A stretch of DNA of 64,000 nt from NCBI RefSeq assembly GCF_947496725.1, contig NZ_CANMDS010000005.1, forward strand, positions 248,001-312,000, read 5' to 3'. Both the position numbers and the translations under genes were made by a program. The notes below the pieces were generated by a model. That model had not been told where the DNA came from. It saw nothing but the letters and a program-made list of their open reading frames with translations, and ran no database searches. Source of the stretch: an uncultured Dokdonia sp. Lineage in GTDB: Bacteria > Bacteroidota > Bacteroidia > Flavobacteriales > Flavobacteriaceae. Shown piece by piece: positions 51,696 to 59,095 of this stretch. Every line of letters starts with the position of its first letter. The first letter of the stretch is position 1.

Positions 51696-54233
51696 ATGAT
51701 TTTAGAATCTTATATAAATGGCCATTGGGTAAAAGGTGATGACAGCAATACACGTAATATGTATGACGCCATCACTGGAGATATAATAGGTCTCACAAGT
51801 ACCGAAGGTTTAGATATTGCCAGTGCATTACAATTTGGACGTGATAATGGAAAGGCGTTACGAGATATGACCTTTCAGCAGCGTGGAAATATGATTAAAA
51901 AACTGGCGCTTTACCTTAACAAGCGCAAGGAACAGTTTTATGAGATTAGTTACAAAACCGGAGCAACAAGAGCAGATAGCTGGGTAGATATAGAAGGAGG
52001 TTTTGGAAACCTCTTTGCAAATGCTAGCTTGCGTAAGCTCTTTCCAGATCAAAGCTATGCTGTAGAAGGTGATGCAATAGATTTATCAAGAGGAGGGCGT
52101 TTTATGGCGCACCATATTTTGGTTCCTAAAAAAGGTGTTGCAGTTCATATTAACGCTTTTAACTTCCCTGTATGGGGTATGTTAGAAAAATGTGCTGTAA
52201 ACTGGATGGCAGGTATGCCAGCAGTCGTATTGCCAGCACCACAAACCGCATTCTTAACAGAGGCTGTTGTGAGAGAGATTATAAACAGCGGTATATTACC
52301 TAAGGGAGCTTTACAATTACTCTCAGGTCTTACAACATCTATACTAGATACCGTAAATAGTCAAGACGTGGTAACCTTTACTGGAAGCGCGCAAACTGGG
52401 AGAAAGTTAAAAGTACATCCTCGACTTACAGAAGAGAGTGTGCCTTTTACAATGGAGGCAGATAGTCTTAACGCATCAATACTTGGTCCAGACGCTGTAC
52501 CGGGTACACCAGAGTTTGCTATTTTTATTAAGGAGGTACGTAAAGAGATTACGTCTAAGTGTGGTCAAAAATGTACGGCAATACGCCGTGTGGTTGTACC
52601 AGAAAACTTGATGGAAGATGTGCAGATTGCTCTAGGCAAACAGCTAGAACGCACGGTTATAGGAGATCCAAAATTGCGCGAGGTGAGAATGGGAGCCCTC
52701 ATTAATAATGACCAGCGTGATGCTATAAAAACGCAAATTGCCAAAATAGCCCAAACAGCAGATATGGTGTATGGATCTACAGATACCATAGATGCGATGG
52801 GTGCAGACGGAGCAAAGGGTGCTTTTATGAGCCCTATTGTGATGCGTGAAAATAATCCGTTTAAAAATACGCAGGTGCACGAGATTGAAGCCTTTGGCCC
52901 TGTAACGACACTTATGCCATATAACGGTGTGGAGGAAGCTATAGAACTCGCCCAGATGGGTAAGGGGTCTCTTGTGAGTAGTGTGGTTACTGCAGATGAC
53001 GCTTTCGCGAAAGCGTACACCATAGAAGCAGCATCACACCACGGAAGAATATTAACACTTAACCGCGACAGTGCGCCACAAAGTACGGGTCACGGCTCAC
53101 CATTACCATTACTGGTACACGGAGGTCCAGGTCGTGCCGGCGGAGGTGAAGAGATGGGAGGAATACGAGGTATAAAACATTATATGCAGCGTTGTGCCGT
53201 GCAGGGAAGCCCTACAAGCCTTACGGAAATTACAGGTATCTACCAGCCTAATGGAGATTACAAGGAGGCAGAACAGCATCCTTTTGCATACCATTATGAA
53301 GATATTAAACCAGGGATGAGTTTAAAAACTCATAAGCGTACGATTACTGATAATGATATACAGAATTTTGCAAATCTTACCTGGGATCACTTTTATGCAC
53401 ATACGGATATTACAAGTTTAGACGGGAGTATATTTGAGAAAAGAACGGCACACGGTTACTTTATTATTTCGGCTGCTGCAGGATTGTTTGTGTACCCTAA
53501 CAAAGGTCCGGTGAGTGCAAACTATGGGCTTGAAGATATTCGTTTCTTGAGACCGTTATATCACAATGACACCATCTATGTGCGCCTTACCTGTAAGGAA
53601 AAGCGTGAGAGAGATGTGAGCGGTAGGGAACACCCTAGCGGTATTGTAAAATGGTATGTTGAGGTGTATGACGCAGAGCCAGTAGATTATGAAAATGGAA
53701 AGACAGATGAAGAGGCAGAGGCGCTAGTAGCAGTGGCGACCATCCTTACAATGGTAGAAAAGAAACAAACTACCTTTGTTGAAATGACAGAGAGTCGCAT
53801 TGATACTTGTCTCTCAAAACTTAATCAAGATACAAAGCCAGTCTGGGGAACAATGACGCCACAACAAATGGTAGAGCACCTTGAGTTAACCTACCGTATA
53901 GCCGCTGGTGAAATACAAGATTTTGAGGTGGCCACACCAGATAAAGTACTTGACAAGGTGGCTGCAACACTCTGGGATTATAATAAAATGCCTAGAGATT
54001 ATAACTTCCCGCTATATGAAGCAGGAATTCAACCGGCATTACAACACAAAGACCTAGATGAAGCAAAAAAAGCGATGCTAGACGCAAGAAAGGCATATCT
54101 AGATTTTTACAAGAAGAATAAAAAGGCAACGACTAACAATGCAGTCTTTGGCGAGCTTAATAAATATGAGTGGTACTTAATGGAGCGCAAGCACCTTAAT
54201 CACCACTTTGAACAATTTAACCTTATAGATTAA
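51696..54233 (+). CDS. paaZ: PaaZ bifunctional ring-opening enzyme with extra DUF1569-like domain
   Basis: Residues about 1-520 are an aldehyde dehydrogenase: Glu general base E254 in FTMEADSLN and nucleophile C293 in CGQKCTAI, with spacing as in characterised PaaZ. Residues about 530-690 are a MaoC hydratase domain (MSLKTHKRTITDNDIQNFANLTWDHFYAHTD), which opens the oxepin-CoA ring; the dehydrogenase oxidises the semialdehyde. From about 700 to 845 there is an added domain (GTMTPQQMVEHLELTY, then NKYEWYLMERKHLNHHFEQF) resembling DUF1569/DinB-like proteins. Usual PaaZ is about 680 residues, so this is a C-terminal fusion. A palindromic repeat gives AFAKA at 436-440. Confidence 0.92.
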   Translation: MILESYINGHWVKGDDSNTRNMYDAITGDIIGLTSTEGLDIASALQFGRDNGKALRDMTFQQRGNMIKKLALYLNKRKEQFYEISYKTGATRADSWVDIEGGFGNLFANASLRKLFPDQSYAVEGDAIDLSRGGRFMAHHILVPKKGVAVHINAFNFPVWGMLEKCAVNWMAGMPAVVLPAPQTAFLTEAVVREIINSGILPKGALQLLSGLTTSILDTVNSQDVVTFTGSAQTGRKLKVHPRLTEESVPFTMEADSLNASILGPDAVPGTPEFAIFIKEVRKEITSKCGQKCTAIRRVVVPENLMEDVQIALGKQLERTVIGDPKLREVRMGALINNDQRDAIKTQIAKIAQTADMVYGSTDTIDAMGADGAKGAFMSPIVMRENNPFKNTQVHEIEAFGPVTTLMPYNGVEEAIELAQMGKGSLVSSVVTADDAFAKAYTIEAASHHGRILTLNRDSAPQSTGHGSPLPLLVHGGPGRAGGGEEMGGIRGIKHYMQRCAVQGSPTSLTEITGIYQPNGDYKEAEQHPFAYHYEDIKPGMSLKTHKRTITDNDIQNFANLTWDHFYAHTDITSLDGSIFEKRTAHGYFIISAAAGLFVYPNKGPVSANYGLEDIRFLRPLYHNDTIYVRLTCKEKRERDVSGREHPSGIVKWYVEVYDAEPVDYENGKTDEEAEALVAVATILTMVEKKQTTFVEMTESRIDTCLSKLNQDTKPVWGTMTPQQMVEHLELTYRIAAGEIQDFEVATPDKVLDKVAATLWDYNKMPRDYNFPLYEAGIQPALQHKDLDEAKKAMLDARKAYLDFYKKNKKATTNNAVFGELNKYEWYLMERKHLNHHFEQFNLID
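53001..53014. repeat. Palindromic repeat copy 20 (in CDS, AFAKA frame)
   Basis: Exact 14-mer in the dehydrogenase domain of paaZ, read D-D-A-F-A-K-A-Y. Confidence 0.95.
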
Positions 54234-54285
54234 TAAACGTATTGCCTGTGATTTTTACAAGCAACGATAATAGTAATTTTACAAT

Positions 54286-55038
54286 ATGAGTGATCCACAC
54301 GTAAAAGAACATATAGAAAACGGAATTTCAACCATTGAGTTTTTTCACCCAGCGCATAATAGTTTACCAGGTGATATACTTGCAAAACTAGCCTTGACTA
54401 TAAAAGAAGCTGGTGAAAATGATGACGTAAAAGTAATTGTACTTAAATCTGGAGGTGACCGTACTTTTTGTGCAGGAGCAAGTTTTAAGGAGCTTATAAG
54501 TATTAACGATAAAGAGACGGGACGTGTGTTTTTCTCGGGCTTTGCAAATGTGATTAATGCAATGCGTAAGTGTCCTAAGTTTATTATAGGTCGCGTGCAA
54601 GGTAAAACTGTAGGTGGCGGCGTAGGTGTTGCTAGTGCTACAGACTACTGTATGGCTAGTAAATTTGCCAGTATAAAACTGAGCGAACTAAACATAGGGA
54701 TAGGCCCTTTTGTAGTAGGTCCCGCTGTAGAGCGTAAATTAGGGCTTACAGGGATGTCTCAAATCGCTATCGATGCAAATACTTTTTATGATGCAGAGTG
54801 GGCAAGGCAAAAAGGGCTATATGCACACGTTTATGATAGTACAGAAGAGCTAGATGCTGCCGTACAAGCCACTGCCGAAAATCTTTGCAAGTATAATCCA
54901 GAGGCAATGCGTGAGATGAAAAAGATGATGTGGGCTGGTACAGAGCACTGGGATGAGCTACTTGCAGAGCGTGCTGCTATATCTGGAAAACTCGTATTAT
55001 CAGACTTTACAAAAGAAACCCTCAAACGCTTTAAATAA
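54286..55038 (+). CDS. Enoyl-CoA hydratase/isomerase family protein (PaaF-like)
   Basis: Second crotonase-fold enzyme of the cluster, 250 residues: ISTIEFFHPAHNSLPGDIL, VIVLKSGGDRTFCAGASFKEL, GRVQGKTVGGGVGVASATDYC and SELNIGIGPFVVGPAVERKLG. In position it would serve as the hydratase of the 2,3-dehydroadipyl-CoA step (PaaF), but the FxxGGxVGV variants and GPFVVGP in place of the common PDxGG motif leave the reaction uncertain; it may be a methylglutaconyl-like hydratase. A hairpin overlaps its stop codon. Confidence 0.8.
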   Translation: MSDPHVKEHIENGISTIEFFHPAHNSLPGDILAKLALTIKEAGENDDVKVIVLKSGGDRTFCAGASFKELISINDKETGRVFFSGFANVINAMRKCPKFIIGRVQGKTVGGGVGVASATDYCMASKFASIKLSELNIGIGPFVVGPAVERKLGLTGMSQIAIDANTFYDAEWARQKGLYAHVYDSTEELDAAVQATAENLCKYNPEAMREMKKMMWAGTEHWDELLAERAAISGKLVLSDFTKETLKRFK

Positions 55039-55048
55039 GCGTTTGAGG
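55020..55048. terminator. Hairpin overlapping the stop codon of the PaaF-like gene
   Basis: CCTCAAACGCTT (55020-55031), loop TAAAT, AAGCGTTTGAGG (55037-55048): a perfect 12-base stem that contains the stop codon at 55036-55038. No T run on the plus strand. It separates convergent genes. Confidence 0.6.
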
Positions 55049-55054
55049 ATTATA

Positions 55055-55345
55055 TTACTCTACGCGCTCTATACTATGTATAGGGATGAGTGTTCCTTTT
55101 TTAAGTATAACATCTTTCTGGGTAACACCCCAAATGGTTGTGTTTACTTTTATAAGACGATTTAATGAATCTCTAAAGTATATGGAGACTTTGTTTTTAA
55201 AGAGATTGCCTAAGCGCATAGCTCTTATAAGTGCTAGCGATCTTTTACGTTTTTCGGTCTCGTTATTTATTACTTCTTTATTTGCAAATCGTAATAAGTG
55301 AATCCTTTCTTTTGTAGTGTTATATATGCTTGTTTCTCCTTTCAT
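55055..55345 (-). CDS. Small conserved-looking basic protein (unknown)
   Basis: Product of 96 residues: an Arg/Lys-rich N-terminal half (KEVINNETEKRKRSLALIRAMRLGNLFKNKV) and a strand-rich C-terminal half (TTIWGVTQKDVILKKGTLIPIHSIERV) resembling a small beta-barrel such as an Sm- or SH3-like fold, an inference from the pattern only. No family recalled. The plus strand in this stretch also lacks long frames, and base composition fits coding on the minus strand. It is isolated between the paa cluster and paaY. Confidence 0.6.
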   Translation of the reverse strand: MKGETSIYNTTKERIHLLRFANKEVINNETEKRKRSLALIRAMRLGNLFKNKVSIYFRDSLNRLIKVNTTIWGVTQKDVILKKGTLIPIHSIERVE

Positions 55346-55436
55346 AATCCTTCTCGTTTTTAAATACGTCGTATTTTTATCTTAAAGCTAACAACTCTTT
55401 CTATTTTAGAGTTCCATTTTAAAACAACTTTAGCAT

Positions 55437-56036
55437 ATGGTCTATTCATTTAAAGGACACATTCCCGTGGTTCACGAGTCTAGTTTTGTGCATCCGCTGG
55501 CTGCGGTTACTGGTAATGTAATTATTGGTAAAAATTGCTACATAGGTCCTGGAGCAGCAATACGTGGTGATTGGGGTGAGATCATTCTTGAAGATGGTGT
55601 AAACGTACAAGAAAACTGTACTGTGCATATGTTTCCAGGTAAGAGTATACGCTTTCGCGAAAGCGCACATATAGGTCACGGAGCCGTCATACACGGAGCA
55701 AACTTAGGGCGTAACTGCTTGATAGGGATGAATAGCGTGATTATGGATGATGCCGTTATAGGTGATGAATGTATAGTAGGTGCAATGGCATTTGTAAAAG
55801 CCGAAAGTGTTTTTGAATCTCGCCAGCTCATCGTAGGAAATCCTGCAAAGGCTATTAAAGAGGTTACAGATCAAATGATAGCTTGGAAAACTGCAGGAAC
55901 AAGGTTATACCAGCAGTTACCAGCAGACTGTCACGAGAGTTTAAGAGAGGTGGAGCCTTTACGAGAGATACCCCTAGACAGATCAGAGCAAGAAGATTTT
56001 TATAAAACGCTGCAAGACTTTAGAAAAGAAAACTAA
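55437..56036 (+). CDS. paaY: Gamma-carbonic-anhydrase-like hexapeptide protein PaaY
   Basis: Left-handed beta-helix protein of 199 residues. Hexapeptide repeats run through about 20-140 (VIIGKNCYIGPGAAIRGDWGEI, NLGRNCLIGMNSVIMDDAVIGDECIVGA). Metal ligands of the gamma-carbonic anhydrase type are H64, H81 and H86. PaaY has been reported as a thioesterase acting with the phenylacetate pathway, and the end of the paa cluster is its usual place. A palindromic repeat is read as RFRES at residues 72-76, in the loop between ligand strands. Confidence 0.88.
   Translation: MVYSFKGHIPVVHESSFVHPLAAVTGNVIIGKNCYIGPGAAIRGDWGEIILEDGVNVQENCTVHMFPGKSIRFRESAHIGHGAVIHGANLGRNCLIGMNSVIMDDAVIGDECIVGAMAFVKAESVFESRQLIVGNPAKAIKEVTDQMIAWKTAGTRLYQQLPADCHESLREVEPLREIPLDRSEQEDFYKTLQDFRKEN
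55651..55664. repeat. Palindromic repeat copy 21 (in CDS, RFRES frame)
   Basis: Exact 14-mer in paaY, read I-R-F-R-E-S-A, in the loop preceding metal ligands H81 and H86. Confidence 0.95.
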
Positions 56037-56503
56037 AACAAGGAACTCAAGTCTAGCCTATTAGTTTCCTTACTACTGGATAGTACAATGTGACTTTGTA
56101 AATTACCTATGTATGGGAGCAGGGTAAGCTTTGTGATGATAAAGCGCTCATAGGCTTCTATATCTTCAACCACAAGTTTGAGTAGGTAGTCAAAACCTCC
56201 ACTCACACGGTGACACTCTATTACTTCTGGAAAGCTGTTTATCTCATTTACAAATTTCTCTAGGTAACTACGCGTGTGTCCTTGCAGCGATATAGCGATA
56301 AAGACGGTTTGTTTAAGCCCAACTTTTTTTGCATTTATACGAGCAGAGTAGCCATCTATCAATCCTTCTTTTTCTAACTTTTTAATACGTTCAAAAATGG
56401 GCGTTGTAGACTTACCTAGCTTTTCTGCTAGGGCTTTTACTGTCTGGTTAGAATCCTCTTGTAGTAATATGAGTAATTGCTGGTCTGTAGCATCTAGTCG
56501 CAT
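56033..56503 (-). CDS. Lrp/AsnC family transcriptional regulator
   Basis: Regulator of 156 residues: N-terminal winged helix (LLILLQEDSNQTVKALAEKLGKSTTPIFERIKKLEKEGLI) and C-terminal RAM/AsnC ligand domain (FIAISLQGHTRSYLEKFVNEIN, VSGGFDYLLKLVVEDIEAYE). Divergent from the E2 gene of a branched-chain keto-acid dehydrogenase set, which fits a BkdR- or Lrp-like leucine-responsive role (inference). It overlaps the convergent paaY gene by four bases. Confidence 0.93.
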   Translation of the reverse strand: MRLDATDQQLLILLQEDSNQTVKALAEKLGKSTTPIFERIKKLEKEGLIDGYSARINAKKVGLKQTVFIAISLQGHTRSYLEKFVNEINSFPEVIECHRVSGGFDYLLKLVVEDIEAYERFIITKLTLLPYIGNLQSHIVLSSSKETNRLDLSSLF

Positions 56504-56644
56504 AATAAATCACTTTATTTAGACTGTAAAGATGAGCTATTTAGAATAAAAAAACAATTAATAAGATAAGATAGTGTTTTATTCTATTATGAAAGTATAA
56601 AGTAGATTTTATAAATAAAATTAGCTTATTCTGTAGTAATTTGT

Positions 56645-57964
56645 ATGGATATAGAAATACCTATACTTATGAGCGCTACATCTTTATTAATGCCCAAAAT
56701 GGGAGAGTCTATCACAGAGGGAACCATCATAAACTGGCTTGTTGCCGAGGGTGAATCTTTTGAAGAAGGCGATATCCTTGTAGAGATTGCTACAGATAAA
56801 GTAGATAACGAGGTACCTGCTACCAGCGCAGGAGTGATGCAAAAGCATCTTTATGATGCAAATGCCGTTGTTGCTGTAGGCGAGCCTATCGCAACCTATC
56901 TAGCACAAGGAGGAGATGCAGAAAAAGCTATCAACCCTTCAGAAAAGAAAGAATCCCAGCCTATTAAAGCGCAAACATCAAAAAAACAAGCAAAACCAAA
57001 AGTAGCACCAGCTAGAAGAGCAATTGTCTCAAACGAGAATGTTTTTGTGAGTCCGCTTATAGATAGTATTGCGCGCAAGCATCATATATCTTATGAAGAA
57101 ATCGCTAGAATACCTGGTACGGGTACTAAAGGCAGATTAAGAAAGAAAGATATAATGCAATATATAGATGATGGTAGACCATTTCAATTTGCACAGCCAG
57201 TAGCTCAACCAGATCCAGATGCTTATAAAATACCAAATCTTAAACTCGATAAGGGTAAAGGTAAAATAGTAGAGATGGACCGTATGCGCCAGATGATTGC
57301 AGATCATATGGTCTACAGTAAGCATACCAGCCCGCACGTGACCGCATATGTAGAGGCAGATTTAACAGAGATGGTACAATGGCGCAACGATAATAAGGTT
57401 GCCTTTCAAGAAAAACACGGTGAGCGTCTTACGTTTACACCTCTTTTTGTAGAAGCCGTAGCAAAAGCCGTCGAAGAGTTCCCAATGATAAACGTATCTG
57501 TAGATGGTAAAAATATCATTGTCAAAGAAGATATAAATATAGGGATGGCGACTGCATTACCCTCTGGAAACTTAATTGTACCAGTAGTAAAAAATGCAAA
57601 TCAAAAAAACCTTGTAGAAATCGCAGCAGAGGTAAACAGACTTGCGTCACTTGCTAGAGAAAATAAACTAGGAGGTGATGATGTAAAGGGAAGCACCTTT
57701 ACCATAAGTAACGTAGGGACCTTTGGTAGTGTGATGGGAACACCCATTATAAACCAGCCAGAGGCGGCCATTCTTGCCACAGGGATTATTAAGAAAAGAG
57801 CTGAGGTAATGGAACGCCCAGAAGGCGACACCATAGAGATACGCCAGATGATGTACCTGTCTCTAAGTTTTGACCACCGTATAGTAGATGGTTATCTGGG
57901 CGGGAGTTTCTTGCGTAAAATAGCAGACCATCTCGAGCAGTTTGATACCACTAGAGCATTATAA
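56645..57964 (+). CDS. 2-oxo acid dehydrogenase E2 (lipoyl acyltransferase), branched-chain type
   Basis: E2 subunit of 439 residues with one lipoyl domain (lipoyl lysine K52 in EIATDKVDNEVPA), an Ala/Pro/Lys linker, a peripheral-subunit-binding domain (VSPLIDSIARKHHISYEEIARIPGTGTKGRLRKKDI) and the catalytic domain with FDHRIVDGYLGG (His about 411). Context with an aminotransferase and an alpha-beta fused E1 marks it as the branched-chain keto-acid complex. Start may be at 56645 or at the ATG at 56669 (MSATSLLMPKMGES), which begins the lipoyl domain directly. Confidence 0.9.
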   Translation: MDIEIPILMSATSLLMPKMGESITEGTIINWLVAEGESFEEGDILVEIATDKVDNEVPATSAGVMQKHLYDANAVVAVGEPIATYLAQGGDAEKAINPSEKKESQPIKAQTSKKQAKPKVAPARRAIVSNENVFVSPLIDSIARKHHISYEEIARIPGTGTKGRLRKKDIMQYIDDGRPFQFAQPVAQPDPDAYKIPNLKLDKGKGKIVEMDRMRQMIADHMVYSKHTSPHVTAYVEADLTEMVQWRNDNKVAFQEKHGERLTFTPLFVEAVAKAVEEFPMINVSVDGKNIIVKEDINIGMATALPSGNLIVPVVKNANQKNLVEIAAEVNRLASLARENKLGGDDVKGSTFTISNVGTFGSVMGTPIINQPEAAILATGIIKKRAEVMERPEGDTIEIRQMMYLSLSFDHRIVDGYLGGSFLRKIADHLEQFDTTRAL

Positions 57965-58013
57965 AAACCAACCAGCACACCACTGCATAACGCGGCGGTA
58001 AAAACCTATTGCT

Positions 58014-59060
58014 ATGAAAATAGAAGTCACAAAAACAACAAATTCTAAACTAGCGAGTATAGATTTTGATAACATCCCACTAGGAAGAACCTTTACAGAT
58101 CATATGTTTATCTGTGATTATGAAGATGGTAAGTGGCAAAACCCCCGTGTAGAGCCTTTAGCAATGATACCTACACACCCAGCAGCAATGGCGCTTCATT
58201 ATGGTCAAGCAATTTTTGAAGGGATGAAGAGTACGCTTTCGCGAAAGCGAGAACCCCTACTTTTTAGACCATATGAAAATGCTGCCCGTCTTAACGCGAG
58301 TGCAGAGCGTATGGGGATGCCGGCATTTCCAGAAGATCTTTTTGTAGACGGTTTAAAAGCGCTAGTTAGTATGGAGCAAGACTGGATTCCGCCGGTAGAT
58401 GGTAGTGCATTATACTTAAGACCATTTATGTATGCAGATGAACCTTTTATAGGGATGCGCGCAGCCACTAGTTATAAGTTTATCATCATAGGCTCACCAG
58501 CAGGACCATTTTTTACAAAGCCTGTAAAGCTTTGGGCAGAAAAGCATTATATACGTGCTGCCAGTGGAGGAACTGGAGAGGCAAAAGCCGCAGGAAATTA
58601 TGCTGCCGCCATACGCCCTACAGAGATTGCAAAGTCTAAAGGGTATGATCAAGTGCTATGGCTAGATGCACAAGAGCACGCCTATATACAAGAGGTAGGT
58701 ACAATGAATATTTTCTTTAAAGTAGATGGCAACTTTATAACGCCTACGCTAGACGGGTCTGTGTTGCACGGTATCACTCGTAAAAGTGTGATAGATGTTT
58801 TAAAGCACAAAGGCTATACGGTTACAGAGCGTAAAATATCGATACAAGAAATAAAAGAAGCTGCAGCACAAGGAACGCTTGAAGAAGCTTTTGGTACAGG
58901 TACTGCAGTAGGTATTGCTCATATACAAGAAATAGGTTGGGGTGATGATGTAATACCTGTTTCTACAGAGTTCCCTGTAGGTAAGGCGGTAAATGATATG
59001 CTTAACGATATCAAAACAGGAGGCGAAGACCCTTTTAACTGGATGACACCGGTACTTTAA
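58014..59060 (+). CDS. ilvE: Branched-chain amino acid aminotransferase
   Basis: PLP enzyme of 348 residues of the class II BCAT group. Motifs include YGQAIFEGMKSTL, FRPYENAARLNASAERMGMP, the segment AASGGTGEAKAAGNYAAAI (PLP lysine region), LWLDAQEHAYIQEVGTMNIFF and LHGITRKSVI. It removes amino groups from Val, Leu and Ile to give keto-acids for the flanking E1/E2 genes. A palindromic repeat is read as LSRK in the loop STLSRKREPLLF, where family members are variable. Confidence 0.93.
   Translation: MKIEVTKTTNSKLASIDFDNIPLGRTFTDHMFICDYEDGKWQNPRVEPLAMIPTHPAAMALHYGQAIFEGMKSTLSRKREPLLFRPYENAARLNASAERMGMPAFPEDLFVDGLKALVSMEQDWIPPVDGSALYLRPFMYADEPFIGMRAATSYKFIIIGSPAGPFFTKPVKLWAEKHYIRAASGGTGEAKAAGNYAAAIRPTEIAKSKGYDQVLWLDAQEHAYIQEVGTMNIFFKVDGNFITPTLDGSVLHGITRKSVIDVLKHKGYTVTERKISIQEIKEAAAQGTLEEAFGTGTAVGIAHIQEIGWGDDVIPVSTEFPVGKAVNDMLNDIKTGGEDPFNWMTPVL
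58235..58248. repeat. Palindromic repeat copy 22 (in CDS, LSRK frame)
   Basis: Exact 14-mer in ilvE, read S-T-L-S-R-K-R-E, in a variable surface loop. Confidence 0.95.
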
Positions 59061-59095
59061 TAATAGTTTACTACAGCACATTAATACATTGTAAG

